DNA from: Vibrio mimicus CAIM 602
GTDB lineage: Bacteria; Pseudomonadota; Gammaproteobacteria; Enterobacterales; Vibrionaceae
Length of the DNA: 64,000 nt
Assembly (NCBI RefSeq): GCF_000338875.1
Contig: NZ_AOMO01000044.1
Span: 62,001-126,000, forward strand
Direction: 5' to 3'
Part shown: piece by piece, positions 54,625 to 63,843 of the stretch
Numbering within the stretch: position 1 is the stretch's first letter
How the letters are laid out: each line of letters begins with the position of its first letter
The notes under the pieces: generated by a model
Databases searched by the model: none
What the model saw: the letters and a program-made list of their open reading frames with translations, nothing else
Told to the model about the DNA's origin: nothing
Position numbers and translations under genes: made by a program

Positions 54625-54646
54625 TGTGAATAATTAGGCGGAGATA

Positions 54647-55045
54647 TTACAGCAGTTCAATATGATCCACTTCAATCTCTGGTGTGCGGCCGTTTTCAAA
54701 TTCACCGAATAGGCGCACTTTGGTTTCTGGAGTCAGGGTTGCGTTCAGGCGAATGTCATCATCCAGTTCGACCTGAATTTCGTTGCTACCATCAGAAAAC
54801 ATATAAGTGTCCTTACGCAGTTGACGAACCAAGTTGCCTTCCACTACCACTTTTTTCTCCATAAAAGGGTTTGATGAATCAAGCAGAGACTGCACTTTCA
54901 CCACATCTACAGGGCCTTGGAATTGCACACCCGTTTGTGCTTGGTTATCGTCAACAAATTTGATGTGCTGAGAATTGTCAGCAGCTAGGGTTACTGCAGG
55001 AGCCAGAATCAGAGCAGAAGTCAGAGCGATAATAGTACGTTTCAT
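54647..55045 (-). CDS. YgiW/YdeI-type OB-fold stress protein
   Basis: A 132-residue periplasmic protein with a signal peptide (residues 1-22, ending TLA-A) and the bacterial OB-fold (BOF) domain: GVQFQGP, VVVEGNLVRQLRKDTYMFSD and IQVELDDDI are the typical strands. E. coli relatives YgiW and YdeI take part in stress tolerance (peroxide, polymyxin, metals). AAGGA lies 6 bases before the ATG at 55045, which is preferred to 55066. It is divergent from cobQ. Confidence 0.88.
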   Translation of the reverse strand: MKRTIIALTSALILAPAVTLAADNSQHIKFVDDNQAQTGVQFQGPVDVVKVQSLLDSSNPFMEKKVVVEGNLVRQLRKDTYMFSDGSNEIQVELDDDIRLNATLTPETKVRLFGEFENGRTPEIEVDHIELL

Positions 55046-55223
55046 AGTTTTTCCTTTTTTAATCATTTTGCCTCTTCACGAGACTCTTTGTTGTCTTGAT
55101 GTGGCTATTAAACGCTATCGGATTTGAACGAATACTGAGGTGACGATTAATATTCGGTTCATTTTGTTGAGTGAGCAGGGTTCAGCACTTATTATGTCGC
55201 CAAATTCAGAGAGTTAAGTTGAA

Positions 55224-56687
55224 ATGATTCCGACATCAAAAGCCTTAATGGTGCAAGGCACCACCTCAGATGCTGGCAAAAGTGTTTTGGTTGCGGGGCT
55301 GTGCCGTGTATTGGCTCGCCGAGGCATCAAGGTAGCCCCTTTTAAGCCGCAGAATATGGCGTTGAACAGCGCGGTAACCCCCGATGGTGGTGAGATTGGC
55401 CGCGCACAAGCCGTACAAGCACAGGCATGCGGTATTGCACCAAGTGTGCACATGAATCCTGTATTGCTGAAGCCCAATTCCGATACGGGTGCACAAGTGA
55501 TTTTGCAGGGGCGTGCTTTATCCAACATGGAAGCCAACGCATACCACGACTATAAAAAAGTCGCGATGGATACCGTGATGGATTCCTTCCAGCGTCTGCA
55601 AAACGACTACGAAGCGGTAATGATTGAAGGGGCGGGTAGCCCGGCCGAAATCAACTTACGTGCCAATGACATCGCCAATATGGGCTTTGCTGAAAAGGCT
55701 GATGTTCCGGTGATTATTGTGGCGGATATTGATCGCGGTGGCGTGTTTGCCCACTTATACGGCACGTTGGCGCTGCTTTCAGAGTCAGAGCAGGCACGAG
55801 TCAAAGGCTTTGTGATTAACCGTTTTCGCGGTGATATTGCGCTGCTGCAATCTGGACTAGACTGGTTAGAGCAGAAAACGGGGAAGCCTGTGATTGGCGT
55901 ATTGCCTTACCTGCACGGGTTTGATCTGGAAGCGGAAGATGCGATTTCAGCACATCAAACACTTTCAGCGGATCGCCAACTGCGTGTTGCGGTACCTGTG
56001 TTTACGCTGATCAGTAATCACACGGATTTTGACCCGCTGCGGCTTAATCCCAATATCGATTTTCGTTATGTCGGGCAGGGCGAATCACTTTCGGGAGCGG
56101 ATCTGATCATTCTCCCCGGTACTAAATCCACGCGAGCTGATCTCGCTTATTTACGCTCTCAAGAATGGGATAAAGAGATCCTTCGTCACATGCGCTTGGG
56201 TGGTAAAGTGATGGGGATTTGTGGCGGCTTTCAAATGCTTGGGAAATGGGTACATGACCCATTAGGTATTGAAGGTGAAGCGGGAAGCAGCGAAGGGCTG
56301 GGTCTATTTGCGATGGAAACTGAGCTCACCACCGAAAAGCGCCTTACCAATGTGCAAGGTACATTGACGTTAGACGGACAAGAAGTTATCGCGCAAGGTT
56401 ATGAGATCCATGCTGGGCGTTCGACTTGGACTGAAGATCAAAAAAGTCCGATTTTGCTCAGTGATGGTTGTGTCGATGGGTTAGTCAGTGACTGCAATCA
56501 ACTCTTTGGTACCTATTTACATGGTATTTTTGACCGCCCTGAAACCGCGCTGCGTGTTTGCCAATGGGCAGGCGCTGCGGAAATTGAACAGTATAACCAC
56601 AGAGCAGTACAAGAGCGGGCGATTGACCGCATCGCAGATGCGATTGAACAGCACCTAGATCTCAAACTCTTGTGGCCAGACTTATAA
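55224..56687 (+). CDS. cobQ: Cobyric acid synthase
   Basis: CobQ/CbiP amidates four side chains of adenosylcobyrinic acid diamide with glutamine and ATP in vitamin B12 synthesis. The 487-residue protein has an N-terminal dethiobiotin-synthetase-like ATPase domain ([10 protein letters not shown], residues 11-20; [11 protein letters not shown]) and a C-terminal glutamine amidotransferase domain with nucleophile Cys333 in [10 protein letters not shown] and the later EIHAGRS and GTYLHGIFD segments. No other B12 synthesis gene is nearby. It is followed 11 bases later by modA, so both may share a transcript, although their pathways differ. Confidence 0.95.
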   Translation: MIPTSKALMVQGTTSDAGKSVLVAGLCRVLARRGIKVAPFKPQNMALNSAVTPDGGEIGRAQAVQAQACGIAPSVHMNPVLLKPNSDTGAQVILQGRALSNMEANAYHDYKKVAMDTVMDSFQRLQNDYEAVMIEGAGSPAEINLRANDIANMGFAEKADVPVIIVADIDRGGVFAHLYGTLALLSESEQARVKGFVINRFRGDIALLQSGLDWLEQKTGKPVIGVLPYLHGFDLEAEDAISAHQTLSADRQLRVAVPVFTLISNHTDFDPLRLNPNIDFRYVGQGESLSGADLIILPGTKSTRADLAYLRSQEWDKEILRHMRLGGKVMGICGGFQMLGKWVHDPLGIEGEAGSSEGLGLFAMETELTTEKRLTNVQGTLTLDGQEVIAQGYEIHAGRSTWTEDQKSPILLSDGCVDGLVSDCNQLFGTYLHGIFDRPETALRVCQWAGAAEIEQYNHRAVQERAIDRIADAIEQHLDLKLLWPDL

Positions 56688-56698
56688 GGAAAATTCAC

Positions 56699-57457
56699 AT
56701 GTTCAAACGAATTTTGTTGCTGCTGTGTATCGCTTTTAACGTGCAGGTTGTGAGTGCAAAAGAGACGCTGCAAATCTATGCGGCATCGTCGATGACCAAT
56801 GCGGTCAATGCCTTGGTCGCAGCCTATCAACAGCAGCATGATGTTAAGTTGGTGACGGTGTACGGTGGTTCTTCTTCTCTGGCACGCCAAATTGAGGCGG
56901 GCGCGCCAGCCGATCTGTTTATTTCCGCTAATGAAGAGTGGGCGAATTACTTGGTTGAGAAGTCTCTGGTCAAGGCACAAAACGTCACAACGCTTGCGGC
57001 AAACAGTTTGGTCTTGATCCGTCCTTCTACGCAGCCTATTGAAGCATTTGATGTGCAAAATGTATCGGCATGGCAAGCAGCATTAGCAGACTCACGATTG
57101 GCGGTGGCACAAGTCGATGCTGTACCTGCGGGTATTTATGCCAAGCAAGCTTTGCAATATGCCGGAGTGTGGTCGCAACTCGAATCACGCCTTGCGCAAA
57201 CCAATAACGTGCGTTTGGCTCTGGCGTTGGTGGAGCGTGGTGAATCTCCCCTTGGGATTGTCTATAAAACCGATGCGATGCTCAGTGACAAAGTCACGAT
57301 CGTGATGACTTTCTCGGCGCAGTCACATCAAGCGATTCGTTATCCACTGGCACAACTTAACGATAAAGCCGCAAGTGCTGAGTTGGTGAAGTATTTCCGC
57401 TCAGCTCAAGCACAACAAATTTTGCAAGGCTTTGGCTTTGAATCTGCCAGCGAGTAA
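56699..57457 (+). CDS. modA: Molybdate-binding periplasmic protein
   Basis: ModA, 252 residues with a signal peptide (MFKRILLLLCIAFNVQVVSA), binds molybdate or tungstate for import. The mature N-terminus LQIYAASSMTNAV and the VTVYGGSSSLARQIEAGAPADLFISA stretch supply the oxyanion-binding serines, typical of ModA. The start at 56699 has AAGGA 8 bases upstream. modB follows after 6 bases. The operon feeds molybdenum cofactor enzymes such as the YdeP-type oxidoreductase at 27 kb. Confidence 0.95.
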   Translation: MFKRILLLLCIAFNVQVVSAKETLQIYAASSMTNAVNALVAAYQQQHDVKLVTVYGGSSSLARQIEAGAPADLFISANEEWANYLVEKSLVKAQNVTTLAANSLVLIRPSTQPIEAFDVQNVSAWQAALADSRLAVAQVDAVPAGIYAKQALQYAGVWSQLESRLAQTNNVRLALALVERGESPLGIVYKTDAMLSDKVTIVMTFSAQSHQAIRYPLAQLNDKAASAELVKYFRSAQAQQILQGFGFESASE

Positions 57458-57463
57458 TGAGTT

Positions 57464-58153
57464 GTGTTGACCGATTACGAATGGGCAGCACTGGTGCTGA
57501 GTTTGAAAGTGGCGGGTTACGCCACGTTATGGCTGCTGCCGATCGGCATAGTGCTGGCGTGGGTGTTGGCGCGTACTTCTTTTGTCGGCAAAGGGCTGAT
57601 TGATAGTTTAGTACACTTGCCACTGGTTTTGCCGCCGGTGGTGATTGGCTATTTGCTGCTGATCAGCATGGGTCGGCAAGGTTTTATCGGCCAATGGCTT
57701 TATCAAGTGTTTGGGCTGAGTTTCAGCTTCAGTTGGCGTGGTGCGGTGTTGGCTTGTATGGTGATTGCGCTGCCTTTAATGGTGCGCTCGATTCGTCTCA
57801 GTCTGGAAAGCGTTGATCAAAAACTCGAACAAGCAGCTCGCACTTTAGGCGCATCACCACTGCGAGTCTTTTTCACCATTACATTGCCGTTAACTTTGCC
57901 GGGAATTTTGACTGGGGTGATGTTGGCTTTTGCGCGTAGCCTTGGCGAGTTTGGCGCCACCATCAGTTTTGTTTCTAACATCCCAGGGGAAACACAAACC
58001 ATCCCGCTGGCCATGTTCACCTTTTTAGAAACACCGGGTTCGGAAATGGAAGCCGCTCGGCTGTGTGTGATCTCCATCGTTATTGCATTAGGTTCACTGT
58101 TTACTTCGGAATGGTTAAGTCGCCGCATGAAGCATCGCCTAGGAGTGCAGTAA
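57464..58153 (+). CDS. modB: Molybdate ABC transporter permease
   Basis: ModB, 229 residues, about five helices, forms the membrane channel as a homodimer. The ATPase-docking EAA-type loop reads [21 protein letters not shown], and [21 protein letters not shown] is a strong ModB signature. Translation starts at GTG 57464 with only a weak ribosome site, so coupling to modA is likely. Its stop overlaps the modC start (TAATG). Confidence 0.94.
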   Translation: MLTDYEWAALVLSLKVAGYATLWLLPIGIVLAWVLARTSFVGKGLIDSLVHLPLVLPPVVIGYLLLISMGRQGFIGQWLYQVFGLSFSFSWRGAVLACMVIALPLMVRSIRLSLESVDQKLEQAARTLGASPLRVFFTITLPLTLPGILTGVMLAFARSLGEFGATISFVSNIPGETQTIPLAMFTFLETPGSEMEAARLCVISIVIALGSLFTSEWLSRRMKHRLGVQ

Positions 58154-59253
58154 TGAACGAGGTGATTTTACAAATCCAAAAGCAATTAGGGGAAACTCAC
58201 CTCGATGTGGATTTACGACTGCCTGCATCAGGGATTTGCGCCATTTTTGGCCGTTCTGGAGCGGGGAAAACCTCGTTAATCAACCTGATCAGTGGATTAA
58301 CCACGCCTGAGCACGGTGAAATTCACCTTGCCGGACGGACTCTGTTTAGTTCATCACAGTGCATTAACCTGCCAATTGAACGGCGCAAGATCGGTTATGT
58401 GTTCCAAGATGCACGGCTTTTTCCGCACTACACGGTGCGTGGTAACCTCAATTATGGGGTTACCCAAGCCGATCCTGATTACTTTGCCAGCGTCGCTCGC
58501 TTATTGGCATTAGAGCCGTTATTAGATCGCCATCCACGCGATCTCTCCGGTGGAGAAAAGCAGCGTGTAGCGATTGGCCGTGCGCTGCTGTCTAAACCGG
58601 ATTTGTTGCTGATGGATGAGCCTCTGGCCTCGCTCGATATGCCACGCAAGAAAGAGGTGATGCCATTTCTGGAAAACCTTGCGCAGCATTTTCAGCTGCC
58701 GATTCTTTATGTCTCACACAGCATGCAGGAAATTTTGCGCTTGGCCGATCATCTGGTGGTGTTGGATCAGGGTAAAGTTTTGAGTTCGGGGCCTATTGAA
58801 CAAGTCTGGTCATCTAAAGCGATGCGACCTTGGCAATCATTCAGTGAACAAAGCACGCTCTTTTCCGCGATGGTGGCCAAACATCACCAAGAATACGGTT
58901 TGACCCAAGTCCGCTTGGCGGATGAGGTTCTACTTTGGGTACAACAAGTGGATGCTGAGATCGGCAGCAGTGTGCGCATGCAAGTGCGTGCCAATGATGT
59001 GTCGATAGCGCTAGATAAACCTACCACGAGTTCTATTCGGAATATTTTGCCAGCACGCATTGTGGCGATTGAACACCAGCAACCGAGCAAAAAAAGCGTT
59101 TCGCTGAAACTGGAATTAGCACCGAAATGCTATTTGTGGGCGGTGGTTACTGAATGGGCTTACGCGGAGTTGGCGTTAGAAGTGGGCATGTCAGTATTCG
59201 CGCAAATTAAAGGGGTCAGCGTGTCACAACGCGATGTGATCCTGACCCATTAG
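58153..59253 (+). CDS. modC: Molybdate ABC transporter ATPase
   Basis: ModC, 366 residues, drives import. Walker A is GRSGAGKT, signature [15 protein letters not shown], Walker [13 protein letters not shown], and the switch histidine lies in YVSHSM. The C-terminal 80 residues form a molybdate-binding MOP/TOBE domain ([15 protein letters not shown] and SVKLELAP segments), which in other species mediates feedback inhibition. AGGAG precedes the ATG, which overlaps the modB stop by one base. It converges on the HMG-CoA reductase gene 65 bases away. Confidence 0.95.
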   Translation: MNEVILQIQKQLGETHLDVDLRLPASGICAIFGRSGAGKTSLINLISGLTTPEHGEIHLAGRTLFSSSQCINLPIERRKIGYVFQDARLFPHYTVRGNLNYGVTQADPDYFASVARLLALEPLLDRHPRDLSGGEKQRVAIGRALLSKPDLLLMDEPLASLDMPRKKEVMPFLENLAQHFQLPILYVSHSMQEILRLADHLVVLDQGKVLSSGPIEQVWSSKAMRPWQSFSEQSTLFSAMVAKHHQEYGLTQVRLADEVLLWVQQVDAEIGSSVRMQVRANDVSIALDKPTTSSIRNILPARIVAIEHQQPSKKSVSLKLELAPKCYLWAVVTEWAYAELALEVGMSVFAQIKGVSVSQRDVILTH

Positions 59254-59318
59254 CCTTAGTCTTGCCTTATTTACACTGGCATTAGTTTGCTGGGAGATCG
59301 GTTTTGTGCGCTGAGTGA

Positions 59319-60572
59319 TCAGCGCGCGAGCTTATGGTGAGCACGTGAAAAATGTCCGGCACAAAACGCCCCGACAATCGATAACTCACCAGCAAGACAA
59401 AGTGCGGCGGCCACTTCCGCTAAGGCTCTTGCGTGGCCTTGCCCCGCTAACCCCATTAAGGATAAGCAGGCCTGTTGGCTGGGTAGGCTGGTGCCACCAC
59501 CGACGGTTCCCACCATCAAATTGGGTAACGTTACGCTGGCATACAAACCGCCTTTCGGGTGGATTTCCATACGCGTCATCCCAATCGCGGATTCCGCCAC
59601 ACACGCGGCATCTTGTCCGCAAGCAATGTAGAGTGCCGCTAGGGCGTTCGCGTAATGCGCGTTGACTCCGATTGCGCCACTGAGTGCTCCACCCACTGTG
59701 GTCATTTGACCAAACTGCACCATTTTTTCGGGTGTGGTGTGCAGATATTTTTTCACTAACTCTGTGGATAGATGAACTTCTGCGGTTACTTTCTTGCCGC
59801 GTACACTGCGTAGCGTGTAGCTGTTGGCCTTTTTATCACCGGAGAGGTTACCGTCCAAAAAAGCTTGAGTCGGTGTGACCGGAGAGTGGCTCAAAATAAA
59901 CTCAAATACCGCGTGCGTAGCAATGGTCACCATGTTCTGCCCACTCGCATCGCCTGTGGTGTATTCAAACACCAGATAGACGTGATTGCCCTCAATATTG
60001 ACTTGAATATCTTTGAGCTTACCGTGCGCGGTGGTGGATTGAGCAATCTCTTTCATCTGTTCAAACTGGCTGGTGACCCAACCGACAAATTCTCCGGCTT
60101 GCGCTAAAGAGAGAAAGGCAAAGACAGGCGTTCGAGTCACCCCTTCATTGATCAATAGTGCACTTGCGCCACCTGCCGCAGTGATGAGTTGGCTACCGCG
60201 ATGATATGAAGCAACCAACGCCGCTTCCGTGGTGGCAAGCGGAACCAGATAATCCCCTTGGGCATGCGACCCATTGACGCGCAGCGGCCCGGCAATTCCG
60301 ACAGGTAACTTCACTGTGCCAATGAAATATTCGATGTTTTTCTGGTAAGCCAGCATGGTCTGTTCGGTATGTTCATCGAGCAGTATCGCTTGAGCTTGGG
60401 GTGCATCCAGTTTTTGCCAGCGCTTCATCACTTGTTGTTCATTGAGTGCGGGGCTTGGTGTTAGGCGTAAATTTGGCCTGTGAAAGCGCGGAGCGAGTTG
60501 CTCAGTCAGCATATCGTTATCAAGAGTCGCCATATCCGGCGAATAAGGGGGCAGCAGAGCAAACTTAGGCAT
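59319..60572 (-). CDS. Hydroxymethylglutaryl-CoA reductase, class I
   Basis: An NADPH-dependent HMG-CoA reductase of 417 residues, class I by its motifs: TTEAALVASYHRG (catalytic Glu), GDKK (Lys), TGDASGQNMV (Asp, cofactor contact) and the C-terminal catalytic His in GHFSRAHHK. It reduces HMG-CoA to mevalonate. No other mevalonate gene is in the window, and Vibrio is known to make isoprenoids through the MEP pathway, so its job is unclear; transfer from an archaeal or eukaryotic-like source has been proposed for such bacterial class I enzymes. The start is uncertain (60572, ahead of MPKFALL, weak ribosome site; 60629 is possible). Confidence 0.9.
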   Translation of the reverse strand: MPKFALLPPYSPDMATLDNDMLTEQLAPRFHRPNLRLTPSPALNEQQVMKRWQKLDAPQAQAILLDEHTEQTMLAYQKNIEYFIGTVKLPVGIAGPLRVNGSHAQGDYLVPLATTEAALVASYHRGSQLITAAGGASALLINEGVTRTPVFAFLSLAQAGEFVGWVTSQFEQMKEIAQSTTAHGKLKDIQVNIEGNHVYLVFEYTTGDASGQNMVTIATHAVFEFILSHSPVTPTQAFLDGNLSGDKKANSYTLRSVRGKKVTAEVHLSTELVKKYLHTTPEKMVQFGQMTTVGGALSGAIGVNAHYANALAALYIACGQDAACVAESAIGMTRMEIHPKGGLYASVTLPNLMVGTVGGGTSLPSQQACLSLMGLAGQGHARALAEVAAALCLAGELSIVGAFCAGHFSRAHHKLAR

Positions 60573-60658
60573 AACAGTTCTTGGTATTGAGTTTGCTGGG
60601 CATTGTAAAGCGAAAGAGGTGAATTTCAACGCGAGGATAAAAAAGCTTACAGTTTGTT

Positions 60659-60949
60659 TTAAACACGCACATCCAACATGGTGCCGAGCATGTCTTGATC
60701 GCGCTGAATGATGTTTGTACCGATGCGGCTGTAGTGTGATGCCTGATTGAGAGCATTTAAGGCATCAATATGATCGGCATACTGTTTTTTGATTGCCGGA
60801 GGAGCGGGTTGCAGGCTTGGATCGACATTTTTGGTGCTCGATGATTCAACAGGGAGGCTAGTTTGTTGAATGTCACGCGCGGCGTCTTCCATCATTTTGG
60901 AAGATTGCATGAGCATTGAAGAGCCATTGGGAACTGCTGATACGGGCAT
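60659..60949 (-). CDS. Small protein with flagellar rod/hook-like C-terminus
   Basis: A 96-residue protein with a low-complexity proline- and serine-rich first half (MPVSAVPNGSSMLMQSSKMM...) and a helical C-terminal end, YSRIGTNIIQRDQDMLGTML, that resembles the last helix of flagellar rod and hook proteins (the VIKTADEMLGTLL pattern). No complete flagellar domain is present, so this may be a coincidence or an export or polymer-like helix. It lies 86 bases upstream of the HMG-CoA reductase gene in the same direction, after an AGGTAAGT-type leader. Confidence 0.6.
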   Translation of the reverse strand: MPVSAVPNGSSMLMQSSKMMEDAARDIQQTSLPVESSSTKNVDPSLQPAPPAIKKQYADHIDALNALNQASHYSRIGTNIIQRDQDMLGTMLDVRV

Positions 60950-61005
60950 AGTACTTACCTCACCTTTGTGCTTAAAGTTTAGCCGTACCGCTTGGGTTAC
61001 TCAAG

Positions 61006-61230
61006 TTAAGAAAACAGATGTGCAATCGCGTCCAGTTCTTCGTCGGTCAGCAGAGAAGTTTCACCTTGGTGTAGTGAACGATCAATCTCTCCCTGTAGGG
61101 CGCGAAGTTGCTGCGGGCTTAACTGGCTCAATTGGGCTTTCCAGCGTTCAAATTGTTGATGATTCATTGCGTGTTCCGGTAGTAATAAAAATAGGTCGTT
61201 GTTCAGACGTTTTCGACAATCGGTGCTCAT
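61006..61230 (-). CDS. Small hypothetical protein, 74 residues
   Basis: An ATG at 61230 with GGAG 8 bases upstream opens a frame for MSTDCRKRLNNDLFLLLPEH and a helical middle QQFERWKAQLSQLSPQQLRA, ending DEELDAIAHLFS. The FERWKAQLSQLSP pattern recalls the N-terminal domain of some transposases, but the protein is far too short and nothing else of an insertion sequence is near. A shorter start at residue 22 is also possible. It is 56 bases upstream of the previous entry on the same strand. Function unknown. Confidence 0.5.
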   Translation of the reverse strand: MSTDCRKRLNNDLFLLLPEHAMNHQQFERWKAQLSQLSPQQLRALQGEIDRSLHQGETSLLTDEELDAIAHLFS

Positions 61231-61403
61231 ACTGAACGCTCCATGTTGCCGTGTTGTAATAAGCAAAAACTAGCGCTGCGCTGGTGGTTTTTTGTCCGAA
61301 AAGTGTCAGTGTTTTCAAAAGATGTGGTGATTAGTTTAGAAAAGTCTTAATAGAAGAGATGTGGGTTCAAATTTAGGAAATGTGGAACACACCTTTAAGT
61401 GAC

Positions 61404-61436
61404 AAAAGATAAAGCCAGTCATTGTGGGACTGGCTT
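61404..61436 (-). terminator. Terminator after the YccS-family gene
   Basis: AAGCCAGTC and GACTGGCTT (9 bp, 7-base loop) with CTTTATCTTTT on the minus strand beyond; it lies just past the stop at 61442. Confidence 0.8.
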
Positions 61437-61441
61437 AAGCT

Positions 61442-63610
61442 CTATTTTTCTGTGGTTGTGTTGACACGTACGGCAAATTTACTGGCGAGAGAGTGGAGCT
61501 CTGGCAACATACGATAAATCAAGTGCAACTGTTGCAGCACCATTCGCGCGGATCCTTCGTCATCTTCACGCCATTCAGCAAGGCGTTTTTCTAGCCCGGA
61601 GCTGTCAATGCTGCTGGTATCACACTCTCCATAGTGGTGGAACAATTGTTGATACAAGAGGTCGAGATGTTGGTGGATCACTCGATGCGAATCTAATACC
61701 AATTGATGTACTGTTTCATCATCAAGCCGAGTGCGGTGTGCTCCGAGTGCTGAGATGTAACTGAGCAGGGCATGGTTAAGTGTTAAAAAGCGAAAGCTTT
61801 CATCTGCAGCAGAACGATAACGCCCCGGCTCTGCCAGCATATTGGTAACCGCCGCGGAGAGGGCTGCATCTTGATTGTGTGCATGACGCCGAGCAATCCG
61901 GTAACTCAAGCTGTCTTTTTTGCCAATCCGATACTGACCGATGATTTGTGCCAGATACTGCTTATTAGCTTCCACAGCTTCTGCCATCACTTTGTGCAGA
62001 CGCTTGGATTGCCAGTCAGGCAGAATCCACATCACGGCGGCAACCGCTAATGCACAACCAATTAAGGTATCCGCCAGTCTTGGTAACACAACGGCATAAC
62101 CTTCACCTAATTGGTTGAAACAAAACAGAACCAGCAAGGTAATAAAGCCAGTGGCATAACTGTAGTTGTTTAAGCGGAAAGCAAAGAACATCACCCCAGA
62201 GAGCACAATAAACACTAACTGGCTTTCTTGCGATGGGAAAACGGTGAGCAAAGGCACTCCGATTAAAAGTCCGGCTAACGTGCCAATAATCCGCGCTGTG
62301 AGTTTTTGCTTGGTGGCAGCGTAGTTAGGCTGGCAAACAAAGAGCGTGGTGAGCAAAATCCAGTAACCGCGTTCAATACCCAATCCTTGAATAATGCCGT
62401 AACCAGCCGTAAGTGCGATAGACATACGCAGCGCATGGCGAAACAACAGCGAATCTTTACTTAGATTGGCACGTAGACGCTGCCACATGCTGCTTAAAGT
62501 GTGTGCCTCGGTATCATCCAACACACCTTCATCGGGTTTGGCTGCATCTGGGTTACTGACGTTATTGAGCTGTTTCTCCACGGTGGCGAGGTTATTGAAC
62601 AGATACCCCAACTGGCCGAGTAAGCTCTTCCAGTCTCGGCGCTCTTGTTGTCGTAAATAACTCAGCGACAGTTGCAGCTCATCAAGTGCCACAATCGAGG
62701 CGGAATCGTGTTGGTAGCTGTGACCAAGGCGAATGGACTGCGCAATATCTCGGCATGCTTTTGCCTGCGTTTCCAGCAAGTATTTAAAGCGGAACAGAAT
62801 GTCTGAGCGACCAAAATGATCGGCCAGTTCTTGATAACGGTAGTGGCTGGAACTTACCCGTTCGTGAATATCTTGCGCCAGAAAATAGATGTTTAAAAAG
62901 CGGTCGCTGGCACTATCGACATGTCCCCGTTTGGAGCGGGTGAGAAAAATGGCTTTACATTGATTGAGGGAGTTGACCGTAGCGGCATTGAGGTTTGCTT
63001 CAATGATCCGATAGGGTTGTGGGACCATATTGGAAACCGGATGAAACAGGGTAGATTTCGCTTCTAGGTAATTCGCCAGTTGCAAAAATACGTTGGCCAG
63101 ATTTTGTTGCACAGGTTGCATTGGCCAGAAAGCATGCCAGAGCATAGACATCAGGTAATACCAAGCACTGCCACTGAGCAACAGTAATGGCTGGAACCAG
63201 ACATTGGTGCTTTGGTGTGCGCCCAACATGGTGTAAACGGCAATCAAGAGTGATGCAAAAGCGATACTGGCGTAACGGGCTCCCATTGCGCCGAGCATAA
63301 TAAAGCCAAACGTCGAAGTGAAAAGGCCGATGGCAAATAACCACGGTGTGCGAAACAGAATTTCAATCGAAAAGGCTGCGATGGCAAAGCAGATCAAGGT
63401 CAGCGTGATGGATTTCAACCGGCCACTGAAGCGGTCATCGCGATCAGCCAGTGCGGCGGCAATAACCCCCAAAATCAAGGGCGTAATCCAAGTGTTCAGT
63501 TGATAATGCCAAGCAGGGATCACCACACCAAGCAGAGTGAGTAATATCAAGACACTGTAGTTAACAGTTTTATTTGCCCAATACAGGCGCAGTTGATTGG
63601 TTTTTGGCAC
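61442..63610 (-). CDS. yccS: YccS/FUSC-family inner membrane protein
   Basis: A 722-residue protein with two blocks of about six membrane helices (residues 15-165 and 395-530) separated by a long soluble region, and a soluble C-terminus. This two-block plan and the length fit the YccS/YhfK branch of the fusaric-acid-resistance-like (FUSC) superfamily. The second block has GYWILLTTLFVCQPNYAAT, a family signature. Function is not firmly known; relatives export aromatic acids. It is divergent from the next gene across 230 bases of intergenic sequence with no other feature visible. Confidence 0.88.
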   Translation of the reverse strand: MPKTNQLRLYWANKTVNYSVLILLTLLGVVIPAWHYQLNTWITPLILGVIAAALADRDDRFSGRLKSITLTLICFAIAAFSIEILFRTPWLFAIGLFTSTFGFIMLGAMGARYASIAFASLLIAVYTMLGAHQSTNVWFQPLLLLSGSAWYYLMSMLWHAFWPMQPVQQNLANVFLQLANYLEAKSTLFHPVSNMVPQPYRIIEANLNAATVNSLNQCKAIFLTRSKRGHVDSASDRFLNIYFLAQDIHERVSSSHYRYQELADHFGRSDILFRFKYLLETQAKACRDIAQSIRLGHSYQHDSASIVALDELQLSLSYLRQQERRDWKSLLGQLGYLFNNLATVEKQLNNVSNPDAAKPDEGVLDDTEAHTLSSMWQRLRANLSKDSLLFRHALRMSIALTAGYGIIQGLGIERGYWILLTTLFVCQPNYAATKQKLTARIIGTLAGLLIGVPLLTVFPSQESQLVFIVLSGVMFFAFRLNNYSYATGFITLLVLFCFNQLGEGYAVVLPRLADTLIGCALAVAAVMWILPDWQSKRLHKVMAEAVEANKQYLAQIIGQYRIGKKDSLSYRIARRHAHNQDAALSAAVTNMLAEPGRYRSAADESFRFLTLNHALLSYISALGAHRTRLDDETVHQLVLDSHRVIHQHLDLLYQQLFHHYGECDTSSIDSSGLEKRLAEWREDDEGSARMVLQQLHLIYRMLPELHSLASKFAVRVNTTTEK

Positions 63611-63843
63611 AGCTCAGCACGCAAGTCAGTGTTGAAAGTCCGGAGTGTAGCAGATTGAGAGAATAAGATTCTGATCAAGATAAAGAAATCTCCTCTTTCG
63701 GCTGGATGGAGCAAGGTCATGGGTTGTGGTTGGTGAGAAAGAGTTAAGTGCTCATTAATCATTAAGAATATTGACATTATCTTTTCATCGGCGAGAGGGA
63801 TTGAGTTATTATTGCCGACAACTTTGTTAGTGGGCTTTTATCA

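Noticed and set aside
61006..61230. Remnant of an insertion sequence
   Set aside because: The resemblance to a transposase N-terminus is slight, and no inverted repeats, target duplications or catalytic domain are present.
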